Part shown: piece by piece, positions 33,926 through 43,177 of the stretch
Layout: every line of letters begins with the position of its first letter
Numbering within the stretch: position 1 is the stretch's first letter
Assembly: GCA_030733815.1 (NCBI GenBank)
Contig: JAUZQE010000009.1
Location: 1 to 64,000, forward strand
Length of the DNA stretch: 64,000 nt
Origin: Yanghanlia caeni
Lineage (GTDB): Bacteria > Pseudomonadota > Gammaproteobacteria > Burkholderiales > Burkholderiaceae_B
Direction: 5' to 3'
Notes under the pieces: generated by a model
Told to the model about the DNA's origin: nothing
The model's input: the letters and a program-made list of their open reading frames with translations, nothing else
Databases searched by the model: none
Translations under genes and position numbers: made by a program

Positions 33926-33956
33926 GTGCGGAAGCACGGCTCAGCGAGCTGGACAC

Positions 33957-35806
33957 CTATTCGGCCTGACCCTGGCGCACGCGCTCGTAGCGCCGGCGCT
34001 TGGCTTCATACATGGCCGCATCGGCACGGGCAACCAGCGTGGCCGGGTCGGAACCGTCATCAGGAAACACGGCTGCCCCCACGCTTGCGGAAATGCGCGC
34101 GGTAATGTCGTCAATCTCGAAAGGCCGGCTCAGTGTCCTGACCAGCTTTTCAGCCACACAGCGTGCATCATCCGGCGAAGTCAGCGTTCGAGCACCACAC
34201 CGAATTCATCGCCGCTGAACCGGGCCACCAGGTCCTCGGCCCGGACACTGCGCCGCAGCCGCCCCGCCACCTGCTGCAACAGCACGTCGCCGATGGCGTG
34301 GCCGTGGGCATCGTTCACGAGCTTGAAGCCGTCGAGATCGAGGTACAGCACGGCCGCCATGCGCCCGTGGCGCCGCGCGGCCGCCAGTACCTGCGCAAGG
34401 CGGTCGTGAAACAGATTGCGATTGGGCAATCGCGTGAGCGAATCGTGCATGGCATCGTGCAACAGGCGCGCCTCGAGTTCCTTGCGCGCCGTGATGTCCT
34501 GTGTCACGGCAACCAGAAAGTCGGGGTTGCCGGCGCCGTCGCGCACCACCCCCAATGCCTCGCACACCCACAGCCGGGAGCCATCGCGGCGCCGGTACGC
34601 CTTTTCGATTTCCGACGAAAAGTCTGTTGAAGGTACGGCGAGGCGCTGCTTGATGAACTCACACACCGATTGGCGGTTTTCGGGTTCGCTGAGATCGAGG
34701 ATCGACATATTGCGCAAGGTCGCCTCGTCGTAGCCCAGCATGGCGCAGAATTTCTCATTCGCGCCCAGAATGTGACCATCGGGCGCAATGTGCGCAATAC
34801 CCGTGGCAGCCTGATGGAACGTGGCCCGGTACAGTGCCTCGCTGGTCTGCAGCGCGGCGTTGGCCTGACGCTGCCGGGTGGCAAGCAGCACGAACAGCAA
34901 CGCAAACGCAATCAGGCCCAACGACCCGGCCACAGCAAGGGTCAGGTAAACCGCCCTGCGCTGCATGACAGGGGCGATCTCGTCGGCGTAGGCCGTACCG
35001 ACGGCAACGAGCAGGGGATATCCGGCCACGCTGCGATAACTGACAATGCGTGATACACCATCGACCGCAGCCCCATCGTCGACGAAGCTGCCCGCCGGCC
35101 GGGTCTGGTGTTGCGCGTACCAGCTCAGTGCCTGCGCAGAATGGCCATGGGTGGTGTCCCGCCCGACCTTGCGGGCCCGCACGACGCCGTCGTCGCCGGT
35201 GAGCTCGAGCAGGCCTTGGGTTCCGAGGTCGGCGCTGCTGTAGAAATCGGTGAACGCGGCAGGCTCCACCGACAGCACCACGACGCCCCCAAAACTGCCG
35301 TCGGGCCGCGTGATGCGCAGTGACATCGGCACCCGCGTCTGCCCGGACACCCGGCCCGTTACCGGGGCGTTCACATAAAGCGTGTCGTGCTCATTGTCGA
35401 TCTGCGCCGTAAAGAACGCCCGGTCGGCGTAATTGACGTCGAGTACACCAAGACTGCTGTCGACCACCGCGCCGGTTTCGTCGACGATGCTGACCACCGT
35501 GAACAGGCTTTCACGAATCACGCCACTTTCAACCCAGTCTTCCAGCCGAATGGCGCGCCGGTGCACCAGATACTGCTCGCGCACGAAGGCGGCCACCTGT
35601 TCGGCTGCCCGCAGCGTACGCACGACCTGCTGCTCAAAGGCAATGGCAAGATTCGAGTTCGGCTGCATGGCCGCTTCGATGGCCTGCTCGCGTTCGAATG
35701 CCGTGCGTTGCAGAGTGCTGAGCCAGATGAGTACGACCAGCAGCGCGCAGGCAACCGCGACGATGATGTTCAACCGCTTCCCGACCCGATGCTGCCAAGG
35801 CGCCAT
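33957..35806 (-). pseudogene. Membrane sensor-PAS-GGDEF diguanylate cyclase, frameshifted
   Basis: The first 541 codons encode a transmembrane helix (12-30), a periplasmic dCACHE-like sensor (about 35-275), a second helix (about 285-310), a PAS domain (about 325-440, YRATFHQAATGIAHIAPDG) and most of a GGDEF domain with the active-site variant SGDEF (ARFSGDEFGVVLE). A stop follows at 34181. The missing end (LTSPDDARCVAEKLVRTLS and ASVGAAVFPDDGSD) continues in the +1 frame to 33957. One lost base near 34184-34187 (GAACG-CTGACT) explains it. Either a recent pseudogene or a sequencing error. Confidence 0.85.
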
Positions 35807-35955
35807 CGCCCCGTTCTCCCCCGATCTAAAGTAAGAAAGGCTACAGGAAATTGCGTAACGACGGCATCGTACGTAACCATGAGCAACAATTCACACCGTA
35901 ACCGCAACGCGGTATGCTCTACCGACGTCACAACAGCCTTGGAATCCGCTCCAAT

Positions 35956-36711
35956 ATGTCTACGGCCCGCCCTGCATCGGCATCCGCCACCCCCGCCGAA
36001 CTTTCCGCAGCCTACCGTCTCGCCGCCGCACGCGAAGCCGAACGCGTCAGCCGTGGCGCTCGCGTCATAGGTCGCAAAATCGGCTACACCAATGCCCGCA
36101 TGTGGAGCACCCAAGGCGTCAGCGCACCGATGTGGGGAGCCATGTTTGACGACAGTGTCATCGAAGTGGGAAGCGCACCCGCGCGGCACGGCCTTGCGGC
36201 GTATCACGGGCCGCGCATCGAGCCCGAGATTGCCGTGCATTTCAGCGCCACACCCGTTCCCGGTTCCGACGCCCGCGCCCTGCTCGAATGTATCGACTGG
36301 GTGGCGCATGCCTACGAGATCGTGCTCAGCCCCGCCGACGGCCAGCCCGTTACGGCGCCGCGCGCCATTGCCAGTGGTGGCATGCATGGTGCCCTGCTGC
36401 TGGGGGAACGCTGCCCGGTGTCAGCGCTGGGCGACGACCCCGTGTCCACCCTGGCCGACCTGCAGGCCGAGTTGTATTGCGACGGCGTGTTAATCGATAA
36501 CGGCAGCGGCAGCAATGTACTGGGCAACCCGTTGCACGCAGTGCTGCACCTTATGGAAGGGGTACAACGCGAAGGTCAGACACCGGTTCGGGCCGGTGAT
36601 CTGATCACCACGGGGTCAATGACCTCGCCGCACCCCATTGCACCGGGCCAGCGCTGGACAACGCGCCTGCACGGCGCACCTCTGGCACCGCTCGACGTCA
36701 CGTTCGAATGA
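35956..36711 (+). CDS. 2-keto-4-pentenoate hydratase-like protein (MhpD/FAH family)
   Basis: A 251-residue protein of the fumarylacetoacetate-hydrolase fold. Signature pieces are GRKIGYTN, the metal-binding RIEPEIAVHFS and CIDWVAHAYEIV, and GNPLHAVLHLM and GDLITTGSMTSPHPI near the end. These place it with hydratases/decarboxylases of meta-cleavage pathways (MhpD, DmpE/DmpH), which act on 2-oxo-pentenoates. No ring-cleavage genes adjoin it. ATG 35956 is chosen; the preceding frame is leader. It is divergent from the GGDEF gene. Confidence 0.85.
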   Translation: MSTARPASASATPAELSAAYRLAAAREAERVSRGARVIGRKIGYTNARMWSTQGVSAPMWGAMFDDSVIEVGSAPARHGLAAYHGPRIEPEIAVHFSATPVPGSDARALLECIDWVAHAYEIVLSPADGQPVTAPRAIASGGMHGALLLGERCPVSALGDDPVSTLADLQAELYCDGVLIDNGSGSNVLGNPLHAVLHLMEGVQREGQTPVRAGDLITTGSMTSPHPIAPGQRWTTRLHGAPLAPLDVTFE

Positions 36712-36835
36712 GCGCACAAGTCGGCCCGCGGCAACCGCCGGCCGATCGAACAGGTACCGCGCGTCAGTGCGCCCCCGGGCACGCAAACGTGGCCCGGATA
36801 GCGCAACGATAACGGGCAGACAGCCGTGGCCGTGA

Positions 36836-37978
36836 TCAGGCGACAACCGTAGCGTTGATCTGATCGAGCGCCCGCGCAAGGCGCTCGACGGTAGCGTCGA
36901 CGTCGGCCCATTTGTCGAGACCGAACAGGCCCAGGCGGAAGGTCTTGAAGTCGGCCGGCTCACCGCATTGCAGCGGCACACCCGCGGCGGCCTGTACACC
37001 CGCCTCGGCAAACTTGCGCCCCGACTGGATGCCGTCGTCGGTGGTGTAGCTGACCACCACACCCGGCGCTTCGAAGCCCGCAGCCGCCACGCTGGGAAAG
37101 CCGCGCTCGCGCAGCAGCGCACGCACACGCTGCCCCAGTTCGAGCTGGGCCGCCCGCAACGTATCGAAACCGCGCGCCTGGGCTTCGGCCATGGCATCGC
37201 GCAGGGCCACCAGCGCATCGGTGGGCATGGTGGCGTGGTAAGCGAAACCACCTGCCTCGTAGGCTTCCATGATTTGCAGCCACTTGCGCAGGTCGCACGC
37301 AAAGCTGGTGCTGGTGGTGTGCTCAATGCGTTCACGGGCATGCTGGCCAAGCATCACCAGCGCGCCACAGGCCGGTGCCGACCAGCCTTTCTGAGGCGCG
37401 CTGATCAGCACATCGGCGCCGACGGCCTGCATGTCGACCCACATGGCACCCGAGGCAATGCTGTCGAGGACGAACAGCCCGCCTTCCGCATGGATGGCGT
37501 CGGCCACCGCTCGCAGGTAGTCATCGGGCAACATGATGCCAGAGGCCGTTTCGACGTGGGCCGCGAACACGACGCCGGGCTTCTGTTCGCGAATCGTGGC
37601 CACCACCTGCTCGAGAGGGGGCGGCGCAAAGGGTGCCTGACTGCCTTCAGCCACCTGGGCCGCACACAGCACGGTGGTTTGCGCCGGAATGGCACCCATG
37701 TCGAAGATCTGGCTCCAGCGGTAGCTGAACCAGCCGTTGCGTATGACGAGACAGTGCTGGCCCGTGGCGAACTGGCGCGCAACGGCTTCCATGCCGAACG
37801 AGCCGCTGCCCGGCACGACAATGGCCGAATGGGCCTTGTACACATGCTTGAGAGTACGGCTGATGTCGTTCATCGCCCCCTGGAACAGGCGCGACATGTG
37901 ATTGACGGCACGGTCGGTGTACACGACCGAATATTCCAGCAGACCATCGGGGTCGACGTTGGGAAGCAGACCGGGCAT
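36836..37978 (-). CDS. Class V aminotransferase (alanine/serine-glyoxylate type)
   Basis: A 380-residue PLP enzyme of the alanine-glyoxylate/serine-pyruvate aminotransferase family. The glycine-rich phosphate-binding segment is GSGSFGMEAV, the PLP Asp lies in LFVLDSIASGAM, and the Schiff-base Lys197 is in ISAPQKGWSAP. The C-terminus carries FRLGLFGLDKW. It is on the same strand as, and 101 bp downstream of, a D-2-hydroxyacid dehydrogenase, so the pair may interconvert an amino acid, its oxo acid and hydroxy acid. Substrate not determined. Confidence 0.88.
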   Translation of the reverse strand: MPGLLPNVDPDGLLEYSVVYTDRAVNHMSRLFQGAMNDISRTLKHVYKAHSAIVVPGSGSFGMEAVARQFATGQHCLVIRNGWFSYRWSQIFDMGAIPAQTTVLCAAQVAEGSQAPFAPPPLEQVVATIREQKPGVVFAAHVETASGIMLPDDYLRAVADAIHAEGGLFVLDSIASGAMWVDMQAVGADVLISAPQKGWSAPACGALVMLGQHARERIEHTTSTSFACDLRKWLQIMEAYEAGGFAYHATMPTDALVALRDAMAEAQARGFDTLRAAQLELGQRVRALLRERGFPSVAAAGFEAPGVVVSYTTDDGIQSGRKFAEAGVQAAAGVPLQCGEPADFKTFRLGLFGLDKWADVDATVERLARALDQINATVVA

Positions 37979-38079
37979 GGCGTTCTCCGTGGAAGGGCAT
38001 GAATTTCCATTATTGAACGCGCCGCCCGATTCGGCAACCGGCCATTCAGCGATCGTTCATCCGATTCAGGAAAGCCGTT

Positions 38080-39063
38080 TCAGGCCACCCGGTTGACGGG
38101 CTCCTTCCCTCCGAAAAAGGCGTCGATCCCTTCGCACAGAAGCCGCCCCATCGCCACCCGCGTCGCTTCGGTGGCACTGCCGATATGCGGCAACCCGAAG
38201 ACATTCGGCAGCGTGCGATATGCGGGGTGAATGTCGGGCTCGCCGGCGAACACGTCGAGGCCCGCCGCGGCCACCTTCCCGGTTTCGAGCGCGGCCACCA
38301 GCGCCGCGTCGTCGATGATGTCGCCCCGTGCGATATTGCAGACGATGGCATTGGCGGGCAGACGTGCAATGATCTCGGCATTGACGAGCCCGCGCGTGCC
38401 GGCGTTCGACGGGCACGCCACGCACAGGAAGTCGCTGTGCGCCGCCAGCTGCGCCAGGCTGTCGTGGTACGTGGCGCCGGCTTCCAGCTCGGGCGCGAGG
38501 CGGCTGCGGTTGTGGTAGTGGATTTCCATATCGAAGCCGCGTGCCCGCTTGGCAATGGCCCGCCCGATACGCCCCATGCCCAGGATGCCGAGTCGCCGGC
38601 CCCATACGTCGACCCCCAGCAACTGCCGCGGCGTCCAGCCGCGCCATTCGCCCGTACGCACCAGGGCGCTGCTCTCGATCACGCGCCGGGCCGCCCCCAG
38701 CATGAGCAGCATCGCCACATCGGCGCACGATTCGCTGAGCACGTCAGGCGTGGCCAATACGGCAATGCCACGGGCCTTGAGCGCCTCGATGGCAAGGTGC
38801 TCCATGCCGATGGAATACGTGCACACCACCCGCACGGAATCGGGCAACTGCGCCACGATACGTTCGTCGAGCCGGTCGGTGGCCGTGAGCACCAGTACGT
38901 CGTGACCCTGCACACCCTGCAGCAGCTCATCGGAGGTCAGTGTGCGGCCCTTGTCGTTGGCCGTGGTGGGAAAGCGGTCGAAGAAAACGCGCTGCACGAT
39001 GTCGGGCAGATCGCACGCCAGGAATACGCGCGGACCACTGGAATTATTCTGCATCTCACTCAT
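38080..39063 (-). CDS. D-isomer 2-hydroxyacid dehydrogenase (glyoxylate/hydroxypyruvate reductase type)
   Basis: A 327-residue NAD(P)-dependent oxidoreductase. The Rossmann motif LGMGRIGRAIAKRA is near residues 154-167. The catalytic Arg is in NIARGDIIDDAALV, the Glu in DVFAGEPDIH and the His in LPHIGSAT. Length and spacing match GyaR/GhrB-type reductases. ATG 39063 is used rather than the TTG at 39081. It is followed on the same strand by the class V aminotransferase gene and is divergent from the TauE-like exporter. Confidence 0.9.
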   Translation of the reverse strand: MSEMQNNSSGPRVFLACDLPDIVQRVFFDRFPTTANDKGRTLTSDELLQGVQGHDVLVLTATDRLDERIVAQLPDSVRVVCTYSIGMEHLAIEALKARGIAVLATPDVLSESCADVAMLLMLGAARRVIESSALVRTGEWRGWTPRQLLGVDVWGRRLGILGMGRIGRAIAKRARGFDMEIHYHNRSRLAPELEAGATYHDSLAQLAAHSDFLCVACPSNAGTRGLVNAEIIARLPANAIVCNIARGDIIDDAALVAALETGKVAAAGLDVFAGEPDIHPAYRTLPNVFGLPHIGSATEATRVAMGRLLCEGIDAFFGGKEPVNRVA

Positions 39064-39132
39064 GACGGTACCCTGTTGCAACAGGGCCTAATCGTACCCC
39101 GTCCGGCCGGTTCATGACGGTGCCCGAGGTGT

Positions 39133-39891
39133 ATGCTTGCACGCATGCTGCACGCCGGCCTTCTTGCACTCATCGCCATTTCGGTACTGGTCACGTCGTT
39201 CATCTCCGGCGTGTTCGGCATGGCCGGGGGCATGATCCTCATGGGCGTGCTGGTTGCCATGATGCCGGTTTCGGCCGCCATGGTGCTGCACGGCACGGCC
39301 CAGCTCACCTCGAATGGGTGGCGCGCCGTACTGTGGCGCGGCCACATACACTTCGACATAGTGGGCCGCTTCCTGCTCGGGCTGCTGCTTGCAGGGGTCG
39401 TCTTTTACTTCATCGGGTTCATTCCCGATCGCGCGCTGGTGCTCATCGCTCTGGGCCTCACGCCCTTTCTTGCATTGGCGATTCCGCGCCGCCACGTGCC
39501 CCAGGTCACCGACCGCGGTGGCGCGCAGCTGTGCGGGGTGCTGAACACGTCCATGCAATTCGTGGCCGGCGTCTCGGGGCCGCTGCTCGACGTTTTCTTC
39601 ATTCGCACCGAAATGGACCGGCGCGCCGTCGTTGCCACCAAGGCCGCCTGCCAGGCCTGCGCGCATTTGGCCAAGCTCGTCTACTTCGGCCAGGCGCTCA
39701 GTGGCGAGCACCCGGTTCCGGCCGGCGTGATGACCCTCACCGTGGTCGCTGCAATGGCCGGCACGAGCCTCAGCAAGTTCATTCTGGAGCGCTTGAGCGA
39801 CCAGCAGTTCCGGCGCTGGACGCAGACCCTGGTGATGGTGATCGGTGCGGTGTACCTGGGCCAGGGAACGTACTTGCTCATCACGCAGTAA
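39133..39891 (+). CDS. Sulfite exporter TauE/SafE family membrane protein
   Basis: A 252-residue inner-membrane protein with about eight helices in two halves, each starting with a small-residue-rich segment (FISGVFGMAGGMILMGVL and CGVLNTSMQFVAGVSGPLLD), as in the TSUP family that exports sulfite, sulfoacetate or other organic acids. Alternative start codons exist at residues 5-6 (MLHAGL). It stands alone, divergent from the 2-hydroxyacid dehydrogenase gene. Substrate unknown. Confidence 0.88.
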   Translation: MLARMLHAGLLALIAISVLVTSFISGVFGMAGGMILMGVLVAMMPVSAAMVLHGTAQLTSNGWRAVLWRGHIHFDIVGRFLLGLLLAGVVFYFIGFIPDRALVLIALGLTPFLALAIPRRHVPQVTDRGGAQLCGVLNTSMQFVAGVSGPLLDVFFIRTEMDRRAVVATKAACQACAHLAKLVYFGQALSGEHPVPAGVMTLTVVAAMAGTSLSKFILERLSDQQFRRWTQTLVMVIGAVYLGQGTYLLITQ

Positions 39892-39899
39892 TCGAAATG

Positions 39900-40181
39900 T
39901 CCCGAACCCACTTCCCCAAGCCGCAATGCGCATCTCTCGCCATCCGAGCGCACCGAACATATCATCGATTTCGCGCGCTACGTCACCACGGTTACCCCCT
40001 TTTTCGTCCAGCGAACCGTATCAAGCGCGAACCGCGTCAAGACTTCGAGGAGGTCATACCATTCCTTTGGACATACGGAACGCAAAACAGCGCAGGCCGA
40101 ACTTGTTTCCAAAAAGTCCCAGCGGGCTCGTACCGCTGGCGGAACAACGGTTTCATCGTCATACGTATAGGTTTCATACAT
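39900..40181 (-). pseudogene. Probable remnant of a BglII-like restriction endonuclease N-terminus
   Basis: A minus-strand frame starts at ATG 40181 (MYETYTYDDETVVPPAVRAR) and encodes 67 residues, including CAVLRSVCPKEWYDLLEVLT, before a stop at 39978. The next frame continues DVAREIDDMFGALGWREMRI (from about 39986). The combined pattern, an Ala-x2-Leu helix, PKEWYDLLEVL, a KKG segment and an I-x3-F-x3-GWRE segment, resembles the N-terminal region of BglII/BstYI-type endonucleases as I recall it. The rest is missing and no cognate methylase adjoins. It occupies most of the 374-bp gap between 39892 and 40265, where I see no other gene. Confidence 0.45.
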
Positions 40182-40265
40182 GGCTAATATCGCCGAACAT
40201 TTTGTCACATTCAATGTTAGGCTCCTGCATCGGCGGGAAGCAAGCGTCATGATATCGGCGCACCA

Positions 40266-41186
40266 TTAGTCGCGCAGCGGCGGTGCCGTGAACAGACCGC
40301 CGGGGGCACGCCGGAACCAGTCCAGCGCCTCGCTCGTGTCAATTCCGTAGGGTTTCAGGCGTGAAGCAAGCCTGGCGGCATTGGCCTGCAAGACCCCGGG
40401 CGCGGGCAGCTCGCCCTTTGCCGCAACGATGACCCGGTTGCCTTCGATGCCCGCACGCAGATTGTAGAAATCACCGAACACGGTGGCATACGTGGCCGAT
40501 TCCCGTTCATTCAGGTGGCTGCGGGTGAACGAATTGGCGACCACCAGGCCCTCGTCGGAAAGAATGCTGCGCAGCTCCTGCAGGAACTCCACCGTGAGCA
40601 GGTGGGCGGGTATATAGTCTGCGTCGAAGGCATCGAGCAGGATCATGTCGTACTGCAGCCCGCTATCGCGCACCCGTTGCACGTAAGCACGGCCATCTTC
40701 CACGAAAACACGCTGCCGCGGCCCCGTTTCGTAGCCAAACCAGGTTTGCGCCACCTTCACGACCGCGGGGTCGATCTCCACGCTGTCGATCGTGGCATCG
40801 GGCAGCAGCGCGTGAAACGCCGTGGGCAGAGTGCCGCCACCCAACCCGATGATCAGCACCCTGGCCGGGTCAGGGCGGGCCAGCAGCGCGCTCGTCATCA
40901 TCCGGGTGTACTCGAACACCATGAAGGGCGGGTCATCCAGACGCATGCATGTCTGCCGGCCCTCGCCTTTCATTTCAACGAAGTTGATACAGCGTTCGCC
41001 GTACTGCTCGAACACCACGACAGGCGCATATTCGGAGGGTTCGACATGCAGCAGCCGCGGGCGCGCACTGCCGTCGTCGGCCTCCGGGCCCGGAACCGGG
41101 GCAAGCGAAAGCGTGGCCAGTACGGCGGCGAGCGCGGCGGCCGCCAGAAACGCCGGTCGAGCGGGCGTGCGGAACTTCGGTTTCAT
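40266..41186 (-). CDS. Spermidine synthase-like methyltransferase-fold protein with N-terminal anchor
   Basis: A 306-residue protein starting at ATG 41186. An N-terminal hydrophobic helix (AFLAAAALAAVLATLSLAPV, about 11-30) predicts membrane anchoring or export. The Rossmann-like core has VLIIGLGGGTLP and DSVEIDPAVVKVA, then DAFDADYIP in the place of the catalytic DxxDP-type aspartates of spermidine synthases. True spermidine synthases are soluble and have a polyamine pocket; this subgroup is often called spermidine synthase-like and its reaction is unknown. It is divergent from the CoA-transferase gene. Confidence 0.8.
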   Translation of the reverse strand: MKPKFRTPARPAFLAAAALAAVLATLSLAPVPGPEADDGSARPRLLHVEPSEYAPVVVFEQYGERCINFVEMKGEGRQTCMRLDDPPFMVFEYTRMMTSALLARPDPARVLIIGLGGGTLPTAFHALLPDATIDSVEIDPAVVKVAQTWFGYETGPRQRVFVEDGRAYVQRVRDSGLQYDMILLDAFDADYIPAHLLTVEFLQELRSILSDEGLVVANSFTRSHLNERESATYATVFGDFYNLRAGIEGNRVIVAAKGELPAPGVLQANAARLASRLKPYGIDTSEALDWFRRAPGGLFTAPPLRD

Positions 41187-41365
41187 TGCTATCCTGTGCC
41201 CCGCCCCGCGTGGGCCGGCGGGCGTGGGCGTATGAGATTCACAGTGTTTCATACCTGCCGCGCAGTGTCGATCAGGGCGCAGCGCATGCCGCCCGACGCG
41301 CGTGCATGTGTCCGCTCGTACTACCATTACGCCTTGGCGCCAGCACACGTACAGGAGAACAACGC

Positions 41366-42565
41366 ATGTCGAGCCAGATTCTGGCAGGAATACGGGTGAT
41401 TGAACTGGGGCAGCTCATTGCCGGCCCCTTTGCCGCAAAGACGCTCGCTGATTTCGGCGCCGACGTCATCAAGATCGAGCCGCCGGGTCTGGGCGATCCG
41501 CTGCGCAAATGGCGCCTGCTGCACGAGGGCACGTCGGTCTGGTGGGAAGCGCAATCGCGCAGCAAAAAGTCCGTATGCGTCGACCTGCGTCAGCAGGAAG
41601 GCCAGGACATCGTGCGCGAACTGGCCCGCGATGCCGACGTGCTGATCGAAAATTTCCGGCCCGGAACCATGGAAAAATGGGGGTTGTCGTGGGAGACGCT
41701 CCACGAACTGAACCCGCGGCTGATCATGCTGCGCATCTCGGGCTACGGGCAGACCGGGCCGCGCGCGAGCGAACCGGGATTCGCCGCCATTGGCGAAGCG
41801 TTTGCGGGCATCCGCTACCTGAACGGCGAGCCGGGCCGGGCCCCGGTGCGCGCGGGCCTGTCGCTGGGCGATACGATCGCCGGCCTGCACGGCGCGCTGG
41901 GCGTGCTGCTGGCGCTGTACCAGCGCGATGCACGGGGCGGCACAGGGCAGATGATCGACGCGGCCCTGTACGAAAGCCTGTTCAACCTTACCGAGAGCCT
42001 GCTGCCCGAGTACTCCGCGTTTGGCGTCGTGCGCGAGCCCGCCGGCGCAGCGCTACCGGGCATCGCACCATCGAACGCCTACCGCTGCCGCGACGGCAGC
42101 TACGTGCTGATTGCGGGCAACGGCGACACCATTTTCCAGCGCCTGATGCACTGCATCGGCCGCCCGGATCTGGCGAACGACCCGGAACTCGCGCATAACG
42201 ACGGGCGGGTGGCACGCGTTCAGGAAATCGACGCGGCAATCGAAGCCTGGACCATGGAGCAATCCGACATCGATTCCATGCTCGAACAGCTCAAGGCCGC
42301 CCGCGTACCCTCGGGCCGCATCTATTCGGTTCGCGAGATCGCAGACGACCCGCATTACCGCGCACGCGACGCCATCACCCGACTGCAGGCGGCCAGCGGC
42401 ATCGAGGTCGAGATGCCGGCCATCTTTCCCAAACTGTCCGGGAACCCGGGCGCCATCGCGCATCGTGCGCCCACCCTCGGCGAACACACCGACGCGGTGC
42501 TGCAGGAAGCGGGTTTCGACGCCGCCACCATTGCCGACCTGCGCCGCCGTGGCATTCTGGCCTGA
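41366..42565 (+). CDS. CaiB/BaiF-family CoA transferase (family III)
   Basis: A 399-residue enzyme of the formyl-CoA transferase/CaiB family moving CoA between carboxylic acids. The N-terminal motif VIELGQLIAGPFAAKTLAD and VIKIEPPG bind CoA; Asp169 in GLSLGDTIAGLHG sits where the acyl-enzyme Asp lies in formyl-CoA transferase. The C-terminal APTLGEHTDAVL is family-typical. ATG 41366 follows CAGGAGA. It stands alone; neighbouring genes do not name a substrate. Confidence 0.9.
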   Translation: MSSQILAGIRVIELGQLIAGPFAAKTLADFGADVIKIEPPGLGDPLRKWRLLHEGTSVWWEAQSRSKKSVCVDLRQQEGQDIVRELARDADVLIENFRPGTMEKWGLSWETLHELNPRLIMLRISGYGQTGPRASEPGFAAIGEAFAGIRYLNGEPGRAPVRAGLSLGDTIAGLHGALGVLLALYQRDARGGTGQMIDAALYESLFNLTESLLPEYSAFGVVREPAGAALPGIAPSNAYRCRDGSYVLIAGNGDTIFQRLMHCIGRPDLANDPELAHNDGRVARVQEIDAAIEAWTMEQSDIDSMLEQLKAARVPSGRIYSVREIADDPHYRARDAITRLQAASGIEVEMPAIFPKLSGNPGAIAHRAPTLGEHTDAVLQEAGFDAATIADLRRRGILA

Positions 42566-42740
42566 CACCGCCTACAAGCGACCGCACGCGAGCCCGGAAC
42601 GCGCGCACCGAACACGCCACTGCGCAAGCACGCTGCAGGAGCGTACGCCTGGAACGGAACAGCGCTTGCTGCACCGCACGCATCGGGCGAGCGCCGGCCG
42701 GCTCACGGCAGGCGCGACGCCATCACCTTCGGAGCGTGAA

Positions 42741-43163
42741 ATGCCTATTGCCACTCAAACCCGTACGTGCACGGTTACCACAATGCAGCACCTGCTTGCC
42801 GTCGTCTTCCTTCTGGCGGCGCTTTTTACCCTGCCCCAGGCAAACGCTGCCACCGTGGGAGGCGAAACCGACAAGCCCATGGTGGAGTACCTGCTCGACG
42901 CGCTGGCCGAGGACGATTACCAGCGCTTCATCAGCCGCGGCACCCCCGCATTCGCGGGCATAGGCGAAGACGATTTCAGGCAGGTGAGTGCCACCGTTGC
43001 GCCGCGCCTTCAACAGGGGTATACCATCAAGCATCTCGGCAACCTGCGCCAGCAGGGCCGCGATATTTCGGTATGGAAGATCAGCTTCGCCGACGACGGT
43101 GACGACCTTCTGGCTACCCTGAACGTTACGGAGGGCCGCGTGGGCGGCTTCTTCCTTCGATAA
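42741..43163 (+). CDS. Small exported protein, unknown function
   Basis: A 140-residue protein. ATG 42741 has GGAG 6 nt upstream, so it is preferred over ATG 42783 inside the signal. A Sec signal (hydrophobic LLAVVFLLAALFTL) with cleavage about ANAATVGG leads to a mature domain of about 105 residues with a DUF3887-like look (alternating helix and strand, LDALAEDDYQRFISRGTPAF and a C-terminal LLATLNVTEGRVGGFF). The periplasmic role is unknown. It lies 15 bp before the EcsC-family gene. Confidence 0.75.
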   Translation: MPIATQTRTCTVTTMQHLLAVVFLLAALFTLPQANAATVGGETDKPMVEYLLDALAEDDYQRFISRGTPAFAGIGEDDFRQVSATVAPRLQQGYTIKHLGNLRQQGRDISVWKISFADDGDDLLATLNVTEGRVGGFFLR

Positions 43164-43177
43164 GACACGCTGCTCAG

